Positions 15,498 through 29,112 of a stretch of 64,000 nt of DNA are shown piece after piece. Each line of letters begins with the position of its first letter. The stretch's first letter is position 1. Position numbers and translations under genes: made by a program. This DNA comes from Eledone cirrhosa (lineage: Eukaryota; Mollusca; Cephalopoda; Octopoda; Eledonidae), in NCBI GenBank assembly GCA_964016885.1, contig OZ024740.1, positions 5,092,865 to 5,156,864 of the forward strand. Reading direction: 5' to 3'. A model generated the notes under the pieces. The model saw only the letters and a list, made by a program, of their open reading frames with translations, was not told where the DNA came from and ran no database searches.

Positions 15498-18400
15498 TCT
15501 TTAGTTCTGCTGATGACAGAGAAATAACTTGTTTCTCTCTGTCACACTTTAGTTCTACTGATGACAGAGAAATAACTTGTTTCTCTGTCACTGCTGTCAT
15601 TCTTTAGTTCTAGTGATGACAGAGAAATAACTTGTTTCTCTCTGTCACTGCTGTCATTCTTTAGTTCTAGTGATGACAGAGAAATAACTTGTTTCTCTGT
15701 CACTGCTGTCATTCTTTAGTTCTAGTGATGACAGAGAAATAACTTGTTTCTCACTGTCACTGCTGTCATTCTTTAGTTCTAGTGATGACAGAGAAATAAC
15801 TTGTTTCTCTCTGTCACTGCTGTCATTCTTTAGTTCTAGTGATGACAGAGAAATAACTTGTTTCTCTCTGTTACTGCTGTCATCCTTTAGTTCTAGTGAT
15901 GACAGAGAAATAACTTGTTTCTCTCTGTCACTGCTGTCATTCTTTAGTTCTAGTGATGACAGAGAAATAACTTGTTTCTCACTGTCACTGCTGTGATTCT
16001 TTAGTTCTAGTGATGACAGAGAAATAACTTGTTTCTCTCTGTCACTGCTGTCATTCTTTAGTTCTAGTGATGACAGAGAAATAACTCATTTCTCTCTGTT
16101 ACTGCTGTCATCCTTTATTTCTAGTGATGACAGAGAAATAACTTGTTTTTCTCTGTCACTGCTGTCATTCTTTAGTTCTAGTGATGACAGAGAAATAACT
16201 TGTTTCTCTCTGTTACTGCTGTCATTATTTAGTTCTAGTGATGACAGGGAAATAACTTGTATCTCTCTGTCACTGCTGTCATTCTTTAGTTCTAGTGATG
16301 ACAGATAAATAACTTGTTTCTCTCTGTCACTGCTGTCATTCTTTAGTTCTAGTGATGACAGAGAAATAACTTGTTTCTCTCTGTCACTGCTGTCATCCTT
16401 TAGTTCTAGTGATGACAGAGAAATAACTTGTTTCTCTGTCACTGCTGTCATTCTTTAGTTCTAGTGATGACTGAGAAATAAGTTGTTTCTCTCTGTCACT
16501 GCTGTCATTCTTTACTTCTGCTGATGACAGAGAAATAACTTGTTTCTCTCTGTCACTGCTGTCATTCTTTAGTTCTAGTGATGACAGAGATATAACTTGT
16601 TTCTCTCTGTCACTGCTGTCATTCTTTAGTTCTGCTGATGACAGAGAAATAACTTGTTTCTCTCTGTCATTCTTTAGTTCTAGTGATGACAGAGAAATAA
16701 CTTGTTTCTCTCTGTCACTGCTGTCATTCTTTAGTTCTTCTGATGACAGAGAAATAACTTGTTTCTCTCTGTCATTCTTTAGTTCTACTGATGACAGATA
16801 AATAACTTGTTTCTCTCTGTCACTGCTGTCATTCTTTAGTTCTAGTGATGACAGAGAAATAAGTTGTTTCTCTCTGTCACTGCTGTCATTCTTTATTTCT
16901 AGTGATGACAGATAAATAACTTGTTTCTCTCTGTCACTGCTGTCATCCTTTAGTTCTAGTGATGACAGAGAAATAACTTGTTTCTCTCTGTCACTGCTGT
17001 CATTCTTTAGTTCTAGTGATGACAGAGAAATAACTTGTTTCTCTCTGTCACTGCTGTCATTCTTTAGTTCTAGTGATGACAGAGATATAACTTGTTTCTC
17101 TCTGTCACTGCTGTCATTCTTTAGTTCTGCTGATGACAGAGAAATAACTTGTTTCTCTCTGTCATTCTTTAGTTCTAGTGATGACAGATAAATAACTTGT
17201 TTCTCTCTGTCACTGCTGTCATTCTTTAGTTCTAGTGATGACAGAGAAATAAGTTGTTTCTCTCTGTCACTGCTGTCATTCTTTATTTCTAGTGATGACA
17301 GATAAATAACTTGTTTCTCTCTGTCACTGCTGTCATCCTTTAGTTCTAGTGATGACAGAGAAATAAGTTGTTTCTCTCTGTCACTGCTGTCATTCTTTAG
17401 TTCTAGTGATGACAGAGAAATAAGTTGTTTCTCTCTGGCACTGCTGTCATTCTTTAGTTCTAGTGATGACAGAGAAATAACTTGTTTCTCTCTGTCACTG
17501 CTGTCATTCTTTAGTTCTTCTGATGACAGAGAAATAACTTGTTTCTCTCTGTCATTCTTTAGTTCTACTGATGACAGATAAATAACTTGTTTCTCTCTGT
17601 CACTGCTGTCATTCTTTAGTTCTAGTGATGACAGAGAAATAACTTGTTTCTCTCTGTCACTGCTGTCATTCTTTAGTTCTAGTGATGACAGAGAAATAAC
17701 TTGTTTCTCTCTGTCACTGCTGTCATTCTTTAGTTCTTCTGATGACAGAGAAATAACTTGTTTCTCTCTGTCATTCTTTAGTTCTACTGATGACAGATAA
17801 ATAACTTGTTTCTCTCTGTCACTGCTGTCATTCTTTAGTTCTAGTGATGACAGAGAAATAAGTTGTTTCTCTCTGTCACTGCTGTCATTCTTTAGTTCTA
17901 GTGATGACAGAGAAATAACTTGTTTCTCTCTGTCACTGCTGTCATTCTTTAGTTCTAGTGATGACAGACAAATAACTTGTTTCTCTCTGTCACTGCTGTC
18001 ATTCTTTAGTTCTAGTGATGACAGAGAAATAACTTGTTTCTCTCTGTCACTGCTGTCATTCTTTAGTTCTAGTGATGACAGAGAAATAACTTGTTTCTCT
18101 CTGTCACTGCTGTCATTCTTTAGTTCTTCTGATGACAGAGAAATAACTTGTTTCTCTCTGTCATTCTTTAGTTCTACTGATGACAGAGAAATAACTTGTT
18201 TCTCTCTGTCACTGCTGTCATTCTTTAGTTCTACTGATCACAGAGAAATAACTTGTTTCTCTCTGTCACTGCTGTCATTCTTTAGTTCTAGTGATGACAG
18301 AGAAATAACTTGTTTCTCTCTGTCACTGCTGTCATTATTTAGTTCTAGTGATGACAGAGAAATAACTTGTTTCTCTCTGTCACTGCTGTCATTCTTTAGT

Positions 18401-18956
18401 TCTAGTGATGACAGAGAAATAACTTGTTTCTCACTGTCACTGCTGTCATTCTTTAGTTCTAGTGATGACAGAGAAATAACTTGTTTCTCTCTGTCACTGC
18501 TGTCATTCTTTAGTTCTAGTGATGACAGAGAAATAACTTGTTTCTCTCTGTCACTGCTGTCATTCTTTAGTTCTAGTGATGACAGAGAAATAACTTGTTT
18601 CTCTCTGTTACTGCTGTCATCCTTTAGTTCTAGTGATGACAGAGAAATAACTTGTTTCTCTCTGTCACTGCTGTCATTCTTTAGTTCTAGTGATGACAGA
18701 GAAATAACTTGTTTCTCTCTGTTACTGCTGTCATTCTTTAGTTCTAGTGATGACAGAGAAATAACTTGTATCTCTCTGTCACTGCTGTCATTCTTTTGTT
18801 CTAGTGATGACAGATAAATAACTTGTTTCTCTCTGTCACTGCTGTCATTCTTTAGTTCTAGTGATGACAGAGAAATAACTTGTTTCTCTGTCACTGCTGT
18901 CATTCTTTAGTTCTAGTGATGACAGAGAAATAACTTGTTTCTCTCTGTTACTGCTG

Positions 18957-21068
18957 TCATTCTTTAGTTCTAGTGATGACAGAGAAATAACTTGTTTCTC
19001 TGTCACTGTTGTCATTCTTTAGTTCTAGTGATGACAGAGAAATAAGTTGTTTCTCTCTGTCACTGCTGTCATTCTTTACTTCTGCTGATGACAGAGAAAT
19101 AACTTGTTTCTCTCTGTCACTGCTGTCATTCTTTAGTTCTAGTGATGACAGAGAAATAACTTGTTTCTCTCTGTCACTGCTGTCATTCTTTAGTTCTGCT
19201 GATGACAGAGAAATAACTTGTTTCTCTCTGTCATTCTTTAGTTCTAGTGATGACAGAGAAATAACTTGTTTCTCTCTGTCACTGCTGTCATTCTTTAGTT
19301 CTGCTGATGACAGAGAAATAACTTGTTTCTCTCTGTCATTCTTTAGTTCTAGTGATGACAGAGAAATAACTTGTTTCTCTCTGTCACTGCTGTCATTCTT
19401 TACTTCTAGTGATGTCAGAGAAATAAGTTGTTTCTCTCTGTCACTGCTGTCATTCTTTAGTTCTAGTGATGACAGAGAAATAACTTGTTTCTCTCTGTCA
19501 CTGCTGTCATTCTTTAGTTCTTCTGATGACAGAGAAATAACTTGTTTCTCTCTGTCATTCTTTAGTTCTACTGATGACAGATAAATAACTTGTTTCTCTC
19601 TGTCACTGCTGTCATTCTTTAGTTCTAGTGATGACAGAGAAATAAGTTGTTTCTCTCTGTCACTGCTGTCATTCTTTATTTCTAGTGATGACAGATAAAT
19701 AACTTGTTTCTCTCTGTCACTGCTGTCATCCTTTAGTTCTAGTGATGACAGAGAAATAACTTGTTTCTCTCTGTCACTGCTGTCATTCTTTAGTTCTAGT
19801 GATGACAGAGAAATAAGTTGTTTCTCTCTGTCACTGCTGTCATTCTTTAGTTCTAGTGATGACAGAGAAATAACTTGTTTCTCTCTGTCACTGCTGTCAT
19901 TCTTTAGTTCTAGTGATGACAGAGAAATAACTTGTTTCTCTCTGTCATTCTTTAGTTCTACTGATGACAGATAAATAACTTGTTTCTCTCTGTCACTGCT
20001 GTCATTCTTTAGTCCTAGTGATGACAGAGAAATAAGTTGTTTCTCTCTGTCACTGCTGTCATTCTTTAGTTCTAGTGATGACAGAGAAATAACTTGTTTC
20101 TCTCTGTCACTGCTGTCATTCTTTAGTTCTAGTGATGACAGAGAAATAACTTGTTTCTCTCTGTCACTGCTGTCATTCTTTAGTTCTAGTGATGACAGAG
20201 AAATAACTTGTTTCTCTCTGTCACTGCTGTCATTCCTTAGTTCTAGTGATGACAGAGAAATAACTTGTTTCTCTCTGTCACTGCTGTCATTCTTTAGTTC
20301 TTCTGATGACAGAGAAATAACTTGTTTCTCTCTGTCATTCTTTAGTTCTACTGATGACAGATAAATAACTTGTTTCTCTCTGTCACTGCTGTCATTCTTT
20401 AGTTCTAGTGATGACAGATAAATAACTTGTTTCTCTCTGTTACTGCTGTCATCCTTTAGTTCTAGTGATGACAGAGAAATAACTTGTTTCTCTCTGTCAC
20501 TGCTGTCATTCTTTAGTTCTAGTGATGACAGAGAAATAACTTGTTTCTCTCTGTCACTGCTGTCATTCTTTAGTTCTAGTGATGACAGAGAAATAACTTG
20601 TTTCTCTCTGTCACTGTTGTCATTCTTTAGTTCTAGTGATGACAGAGAAATAACTTGTTTCTCTCTGTTACTGCTGTCATCCTTTAGTTCTAGTGATGAC
20701 AGAGAAATAACTTGTTTCTCTCTCTCACTGTTGTCATTCTTTAGTTCTACTGATGACAGAGAAATAACATGTTTCTCTCTGTCACTGCTGTCATTCTTTA
20801 GTTCTAGTGATGACAGATAAATAACTTGTTTCTCTCTGTTACTGCTGTCATCCTTTAGTTCTAGTGATGACAGAGAAATAACTTGCTTCTCTCTGTCACT
20901 GCTGTCATTCTTTAGTTCTAGTGATGACAGAGAAGTAACTTGTTTCTCTCTGTCACTGCTGTCATTCTTTAGTTCTGCTGATGACAGAGAAATAACTTGT
21001 TTCTCTCTGTCACACTTTAGTTCTACTGATGACAGAGAAATAACTTGTTTCTCTGTCACTGCTGTCAT
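18957..21068 (-). other. Satellite open frame, 703 codons
   Basis: This frame has the same 19-residue repeat composition as the 741-codon frame. A nearly identical 703-codon frame lies 2991 bp downstream. It starts and stops at frame-changing 55-bp monomers. Probably a by-product of the satellite. Confidence 0.15.
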
Positions 21069-21947
21069 TCTTTAGTTCTAGTGATGACAGAGAAATAACT
21101 TGTTTCTCTCTGTCACTGCTGTCATTCTTTAGTTCTACTGATGACAGAGAAATAACTTGTTTCTCTCTGTCACTGCTGTCATTCTTTAGTTCTAGTGATG
21201 ACAGACAAATAACTTGTTTCTCTCTGTCACTGCTGTCATTCTTTAGTTCTAGTGATGACAGAGAAATAACTTGTTTCTCTCTGTCACTGCTGTCATTCTT
21301 TAGTTCTAGTGATGACAGAGAAATAACTTGTTTCTCTCTGTCACTGCTGTCATTCTTTAGTTCTTCTGATGACAGAGAAATAACTTGTTTCTCTCTGTCA
21401 TTCTTTAGTTCTACTGATGACAGAGAAATAACTTGTTTCTCTCTGTCACTGCTGTCATTCTTTAGTTCTACTGATGACAGAGAAAAAACTTGTTTCTCTC
21501 TGTCATTCTTTAGTTCTACTGATGACAGAGAAATAACTTGTTTCTCTCTGTCATTATTTAGTTCTACTGATGACAGAGAAATAACCTGTTTCTCTCTGTC
21601 ACTGTTGTCATTCTTTAGTTCTAGTGATGACAGAGAAATAACTTGTTTCTCTCTGTCACTGCTATCATTCTTTAGTTCTACTGATCACAGAGAAATAACT
21701 TGTTTCTCTCTGTCACTGCTGTCATTCTTTAGTTCTAGTGATGACAGAGAAATAACTTGTTTCTCTCTGTCACTGCTGTCATTCTTTAGTTCTAGTGATG
21801 ACAGAGAAATAACTTGTTTCTCTCTGTCACTGCTGTCATTCTTTAGTTCTAGTGATGACAGAGAAATAACTTGTTTCTCTGTCACTGCTGTCATTCTTTA
21901 GTTCTAGTGATGACAGAGAAATAACTTATTTCTCTCTGTTACTGCTG

Positions 21948-24059
21948 TCATCCTTTAGTTCTAGTGATGACAGAGAAATAACTTGTTTCTCTGTCACTGT
22001 TGTCATTCTTTAGTTCTAGTGATGACAGAGAAATAAGTTGTTTCTCTCTGTCACTGCTGTCATTCTTTACTTCTGCTGATGACAGAGAAATAACTTGTTT
22101 CTCTCTGTCACTGCTGTCATTCTTTAGTTCTAGTGATGACAGAGAAATAACTTGTTTCTCTCTGTCACTGCTGTCATTCTTTAGTTCTGCTGATGACAGA
22201 GAAATAACTTGTTTCTCTCTGTCATTCTTTAGTTCTAGTGATGACAGAGAAATAACTTGTTTCTCTCTGTCACTGCTGTCATTCTTTAGTTCTGCTGATG
22301 ACAGAGAAATAACTTGTTTCTCTCTGTCATTCTTTAGTTCTAGTGATGACAGAGAAATAACTTGTTTCTCTCTGTCACTGCTGTCATTCTTTACTTCTAG
22401 TGATGTCAGAGAAATAAGTTGTTTCTCTCTGTCACTGCTGTCATTCTTTAGTTCTAGTGATGACAGAGAAATAACTTGTTTCTCTCTGTCACTGCTGTCA
22501 TTCTTTAGTTCTTCTGATGACAGAGAAATAACTTGTTTCTCTCTGTCATTCTTTAGTTCTACTGATGACAGATAAATAACTTGTTTCTCTCTGTCACTGC
22601 TGTCATTCTTTAGTTCTAGTGATGACAGAGAAATAAGTTGTTTCTCTCTGTCACTGCTGTCATTCTTTATTTCTAGTGATGACAGATAAATAACTTGTTT
22701 CTCTCTGTCACTGCTGTCATCCTTTAGTTCTAGTGATGACAGAGAAATAACTTGTTTCTCTCTGTCACTGCTGTCATTCTTTAGTTCTAGTGATGACAGA
22801 GAAATAAGTTGTTTCTCTCTGTCACTGCTGTCATTCTTTAGTTCTAGTGATGACAGAGAAATAACTTGTTTCTCTCTGTCACTGCTGTCATTCTTTAGTT
22901 CTAGTGATGACAGAGAAATAACTTGTTTCTCTCTGTCATTCTTTAGTTCTACTGATGACAGATAAATAACTTGTTTCTCTCTGTCACTGCTGTCATTCTT
23001 TAGTCCTAGTGATGACAGAGAAATAAGTTGTTTCTCTCTGTCACTGCTGTCATTCTTTAGTTCTAGTGATGACAGAGAAATAACTTGTTTCTCTCTGTCA
23101 CTGCTGTCATTCTTTAGTTCTAGTGATGACAGAGAAATAACTTGTTTCTCTCTGTCACTGCTGTCATTCTTTAGTTCTAGTGATGACAGAGAAATAACTT
23201 GTTTCTCTCTGTCACTGCTGTCATTCCTTAGTTCTAGTGATGACAGAGAAATAACTTGTTTCTCTCTGTCACTGCTGTCATTCTTTAGTTCTTCTGATGA
23301 CAGAGAAATAACTTGTTTCTCTCTGTCATTCTTTAGTTCTACTGATGACAGATAAATAACTTGTTTCTCTCTGTCACTGCTGTCATTCTTTAGTTCTAGT
23401 GATGACAGATAAATAACTTGTTTCTCTCTGTTACTGCTGTCATCCTTTAGTTCTAGTGATGACAGAGAAATAACTTGTTTCTCTCTGTCACTGCTGTCAT
23501 TCTTTAGTTCTAGTGATGACAGAGAAATAACTTGTTTCTCTCTGTCACTGCTGTCATTCTTTAGTTCTAGTGATGACAGAGAAATAACTTGTTTCTCTCT
23601 GTCACTGTTGTCATTCTTTAGTTCTAGTGATGACAGAGAAATAACTTGTTTCTCTCTGTTACTGCTGTCATCCTTTAGTTCTAGTGATGACAGAGAAATA
23701 ACTTGTTTCTCTCTCTCACTGTTGTCATTCTTTAGTTCTACTGATGACAGAGAAATAACATGTTTCTCTCTGTCACTGCTGTCATTCTTTAGTTCTAGTG
23801 ATGACAGATAAATAACTTGTTTCTCTCTGTTACTGCTGTCATCCTTTAGTTCTAGTGATGACAGAGAAATAACTTGCTTCTCTCTGTCACTGCTGTCATT
23901 CTTTAGTTCTAGTGATGACAGAGAAGTAACTTGTTTCTCTCTGTCACTGCTGTCATTCTTTAGTTCTGCTGATGACAGAGAAATAACTTGTTTCTCTCTG
24001 TCACACTTTAGTTCTACTGATGACAGAGAAATAACTTGTTTCTCTGTCACTGCTGTCAT
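21948..24059 (-). other. Satellite open frame, 703 codons (duplicate)
   Basis: This duplicates the frame at 18957-21068, with only the final residue changed. The conservation reflects recent duplication of DNA and does not by itself show selection on protein. Confidence 0.15.
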
Positions 24060-26886
24060 TCTTTAGTTCTAGTGATGACAGAGAAATAACTTGTTTCTCT
24101 CTGTCACTGCTGTCATTCTTTAGTTCTACTGATGACAGAGAAATAACTTGTTTCTCTCTGTCACTGCTGTCATTCTTTAGTTCTAGTGATGACAGACAAA
24201 TAACTTGTTTCTCTCTGTCACTGCTGTCATTCTTTAGTTCTAGTGATGACAGAGAAATAACTTGTTTCTCTCTGTCACTGCTGTCATTCTTTAGTTCTAG
24301 TGATGACAGAGAAATAACTTGTTTCTCTCTGTCACTGCTGTCATTCTTTAGTTCTTCTGATGACAGAGAAATAACTTGTTTCTCTCTGTCATTCTTTAGT
24401 TCTACTGATGACAGAGAAATAACTTGTTTCTCTCTGTCACTGCTGTCATTCTTTAGTTCTACTGATGACAGAGAAAAAACTTGTTTCTCTCTGTCATTCT
24501 TTAGTTCTACTGATGACAGAGAAATAACTTGTTTCTCTCTGTCATTATTTAGTTCTACTGATGACAGAGAAATAACCTGTTTCTCTCTGTCACTGTTGTC
24601 ATTCTTTAGTTCTAGTGATGACAGAGAAATAACTTGTTTCTCTCTGTCACTGCTATCATTCTTTAGTTCTACTGATCACAGAGAAATAACTTGTTTCTCT
24701 CTGTCACTGCTGTCATTCTTTAGTTCTAGTGATGACAGAGAAATAACTTGTTTCTCTCTGTCACTGCTGTCATTCTTTAGTTCTAGTGATGACAGAGAAA
24801 TAACTTGTTTCTCTCTGTCACTGCTGTCATTCTTTAGTTCTAGTGATGACAGAGAAATAACTTGTTTCTCTGTCACTGCTGTCATTCTTTAGTTCTAGTG
24901 ATGACAGAGAAATAACTTATTTCTCTCTGTTACTGCTGTCATCCTTTAGTTCTAGTGATGACAGAGAAATAACTTGTTTCTCTCTGTCACTGCTGTCATT
25001 CTTTAGTTCTACTGATGACAGATAAATAACTTGTTTCTCTCTGTCACTGCTGTCATTCTTTAGTTCTAGTGATGACAGAGAAATAAGTTGTTTCTCTCTG
25101 TCACTGCTGTCATTCTTTATTTCTAGTGATGACAGATAAATAACTTGTTTCTCTCTGTCACTGCTGTCATCCTTTAGTTCTAGTGATGACAGAGAAATAA
25201 GTTGTTTCTCTCTGTCACTGCTGTCATTCTTTAGTTCTAGTGATGACAGAGAAATAACTTGTTTCTCTCTGTCACTGCTGTCATTCTTTAGTTCTTCTGA
25301 TGACAGAGAAATAACTTGTTTCTCTCTGTCATTCTTTAGTTCTACTGATGACAGATAAATAACTTGTTTCTCTCTGTCACTGCTGTCATTCTTTAGTTCT
25401 AGTGATGACAGAGAAATAACTTGTTTCTCTCTGTCACTGCTGTCATTCTTTAGTTCTAGTGATGACAGAGAAATAACTTGTTTCTCTCTGTCACTGCTGT
25501 CATTCTTTAGTTCTTCTGATGACAGAGAAATAACTTGTTTCTCTCTGTCATTCTTTAGTTCTACTGATGACAGATAAATAACTTGTTTCTCTCTGTCACT
25601 GCTGTCATTCTTTAGTTCTAGTGATGACAGAGAAATAAGTTGTTTCTCTCTGTCACTGCTGTCATTCTTTAGTTCTAGTGATGACAGAGAAATAACTTGT
25701 TTCTCTCTGTCACTGCTGTCATTCTTTAGTTCTAGTGATGACAGACAAATAACTTGTTTCTCTCTGTCACTGCTGTCATTCTTTAGTTCTAGTGATGACA
25801 GAGAAATAACTTGTTTCTCTCTGTCACTGCTGTCATTCTTTAGTTCTAGTGATGACAGAGAAATAACTTGTTTCTCTCTGTCACTGCTGTCATTCTTTAG
25901 TTCTTCTGATGACAGAGAAATAACTTGTTTCTCTCTGTCATTCTTTAGTTCTACTGATGACAGAGAAATAACTTGTTTCTCTCTGTCACTGCTGTCATTC
26001 TTTAGTTCTACTGATGACAGAGAAAAAACTTGTTTCTCTCTGTCATTCTTTAGTTCTACTGATGACAGAGAAATAACTTGTTTCTCTCTGTCATTATTTA
26101 GTTCTACTGATGACAGAGAAATAACCTGTTTCTCTCTGTCACTGTTGTCATTCTTTAGTTCTAGTGATGACAGAGAAATAACTTGTTTCTCTCTGTCACT
26201 GCTATCATTCTTTAGTTCTACTGATCACAGAGAAATAACTTGTTTCTCTCTGTCACTGCTGTCATTCTTTAGTTCTAGTGATGACAGAGAAATAACTTGT
26301 TTCTCTCTGTCACTGCTGTCATTATTTAGTTCTAGTGATGACAGAGAAATAACTTGTTTCTCTCTGTCACTGCTGTCATTCTTTAGTTCTAGTGATGACA
26401 GAGAAATAACTTGTTTCTCACTGTCACTGCTGTCATTCTTTAGTTCTAGTGATGACAGAGAAATAACTTGTTTCTCTCTGTCACTGCTGTCATTCTTTAG
26501 TTCTAGTGATGACAGAGAAATAACTTGTTTCTCTCTGTCACTGCTGTCATTCTTTAGTTCTAGTGATGACAGAGAAATAACTTGTTTCTCTCTGTTACTG
26601 CTGTCATCCTTTAGTTCTAGTGATGACAGAGAAATAACTTGTTTCTCTCTGTCACTGCTGTCATTCTTTAGTTCTAGTGATGACAGATAAATAACTTGTT
26701 TCTCTCTGTCACTGCTGTCATTCTTTAGTTCTAGTGATGACAGAGAAATAACTTGTTTCTCTCTGTCACTGCTGTCATCCTTTAGTTCTAGTGATGACAG
26801 AGAAATAACTTGTTTCTCTGTCACTGCTGTCATTCTTTAGTTCTAGTGATGACAGAGGAATAACTTGTTTCTCTCTGTTACTGCTG

Positions 26887-29112
26887 TCATTCTTTAGTTC
26901 TAGTGATGACAGAGAAATAACTTGTTTCTCTGTCACTGTTGTCATTCTTTAGTTCTAGTGATGACAGAGAAATAAGTTGTTTCTCTCGGTCACTGCTGTC
27001 ATTCTTTACTTCTGCTGATGACAGAGAAATAACTTGTTTCTCTCTGTCACTGCTGTCATTCTTTAGTTCTAGTGATGACAGAGAAATAACTTGTTTCTCT
27101 CTGTCACTGCTGTCATTCTTTAGTTCTGCTGATGACAGAGAAATAACTTGTTTCTCTCTGTCATTCTTTAGTTCTAGTGATGACAGAGAAATAACTTGTT
27201 TCTCTCTGTCACTGCTGTCATTCTTTAGTTCTGCTGATGACAGAGAAATAACTTGTTTCTCTCTGTCATTCTCTAGTTCTAGTGATGACAGAGAAATAAC
27301 TTGTTTCTCTCTGTCAATGCTGTCATTCTTTACTTCTAGTGATGTCAGAGAAATAAGTTGTTTCTCTCTGTCACTGCTGTCATTCTTTAGTTCTAGTGAT
27401 GACAGAGAAATAACTTGTTTCTCTCTGTCACTGCTGTCATTCTTTAGTTCTTCTGATGACAGAAAAATAACTTGTTTCTCTCTGTCATTCTTTAGTTCTA
27501 CTGATGACAGATAAATAACTTGTTTCTCTCTGTCACTGCTGTCATTCTTTAATTCTAGTGATGACAGAGAAATAAGTTGTTTCTCTCTGTCACTGCTGTC
27601 ATTCTTTATTTCTAGTGATGACAGATAAATAACTTGTTTCTCTCTGTCACTGCTGTCATCCTTTAGTTCTAGTGATGACAGAGAAATAACTTGTTTCTCT
27701 CTGTCACTGCTGTCATTCTTTAGTTCTAGTGATGACAGAGAAATAAGTTGTTTCTCTCTGTCACTGCTGTCATTCTTTAGTTCTAGTGATGACAGAGAAA
27801 TAAGTTGTTTCTCTCTGTCACTGTTGTCATTCTTTAGTTCTAGTGATGACAGAGAAATAACTTGTTTCTTTCTGTCACTGCTGTCATTCTTTAGTTCTAG
27901 TGATGACAGAGAAATAACTTGTTTCTCTCTGTCACTGCTGTCATTCTTTAGTTCTTCTGATGACAGAGAAATAACTTGTTTCTCTCTGTCATTCTTTAGT
28001 TCTACTGATGACAGATAAATAACTTGTTTCTCTCTGTCACTGCTGTCATTCTTTAGTTCTAGTGATGACAGAGAAATAAGTTGTTTCTCTCTGTCACTGC
28101 TGTCATTCTTTAGTTCTAGTGATGACAGAGAAATAACTTGTTTCTCTCTGTCACTGCTGTCATTCTTTAGTTCTAGTGATGACAGAGAAATAACTTGTTT
28201 CTCTCTGTCACTGCTGTCATACTTTAGTTCTAGTGATGACAGAGAAATAACTTGTTTCTCTCTGTCACTGCTGTCATTCCTTAGTTCTAGTGATGACAGA
28301 GAAATAACTTGTTTCTCTCTGTCACTGCTGTCATTCTTTAGTTCTTCTGATGACAGAGAAATAACTTGTTTCTCTCTGTCATTCTTTAGTTCTACTGATG
28401 ACAGATAAATAACTTGTTTCTCTCTGTCACTGCTGTCATTCTTTAGTTCTAGTGATGACAGATAAATAACTTGTTTCTCTCTGTTACTGCTGTCATCATT
28501 TAGTTCTAGTGATGACAGAGAAATAACTTGTTTCTCTCTGTCACTGCTGTCATTCTTTAGTTCTAGTGATGACAGAGAAATAACTTGTTTCTCTCTGTCA
28601 CTGCTGTCATTCTTTAGTTCTAGTGATGACAGAGAAATAACTTGTTTCTCTCTGTCACTGTTGTCATTCTTTAGTTCTAGTGATGACAGAGAAATAACTT
28701 GTTTCTCTCTGTTACTGCTGTCATCCTTTAGTTCTAGTGATGACAGAGAAATAACTTGTTTCTCTCTCTCACTGTTGTCATTCTTTAGTTCTACTGATGA
28801 CAGAGAAATAACATGTTTCTCTCTGTCACTGCTGTCATTCTTTAGTTCTAGTGATGACAGATAAATAACTTGTTTCTCTCTGTTACTGCTGTCATCCTTT
28901 AGTTCTAGTGATGACAGAGAAATAACTTGCTTCTCTCTGTCACTGCTGTCATTCTTTAGTTCTAGTGATGACAGAGAAATAACTTGTTTCTCTCTGTCAC
29001 TGCTGTCATTCTTTAGTTCTGCTGATGACAGAGAAATAACTTGTTTCTCTCTGTCACACTTTAGTTCTACTGATGACAGAGAAATAACTTGTTTCTCTGT
29101 CACTGCTGTCAT
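26887..29112 (-). other. Longest satellite open frame, 741 codons (coding status unknown)
   Basis: The frame translates the array into 19-residue repeats of the type KQVISLSSLELKNDSSDRE, with 16-residue repeats where the monomer is 48 bp. The first Leu of LEL alternates with Val, Ala or Glu, and SLSS alternates with YLSS. It begins at a 55-bp monomer (MTAVTEKQV...) and ends with SYFSVITRTK after another frame-changing monomer. It has no signal peptide, membrane segment or known domain; the peptide is hydrophilic with alternating charge. The open frame follows arithmetically from a monomer length divisible by three, so I do not call it a gene. Transcript or peptide evidence would be needed. 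Confidence 0.2.

Larger units (their letters stand above)
18957..24938. repeat. Tandem higher-order duplication, 2991-bp unit (two copies)
   Basis: Positions 18957-21947 and 21948-24938 carry the same succession of monomer variants at a fixed offset of 2991 bp. Markers are the GATGTCAGAG monomer (near 19410 and 22400), AGTCCTAGTG (near 20010 and 23000), CTCTCTCACTGTT (near 20720 and 23710) and GAGAAGTAAC (near 20935 and 23925). The 703-codon minus frames in the two copies differ only at the last residue. This implies a recent multi-monomer duplication. Confidence 0.9.

Noticed and set aside
488..28864. Plus-strand satellite open frames (for example 488-1006, 1571-2095, 19009-19584) as genes
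   Set aside because: They mirror the minus-strand frames because of monomer length and hairpin symmetry, are cut by TAA variants, and often lack an ATG start.
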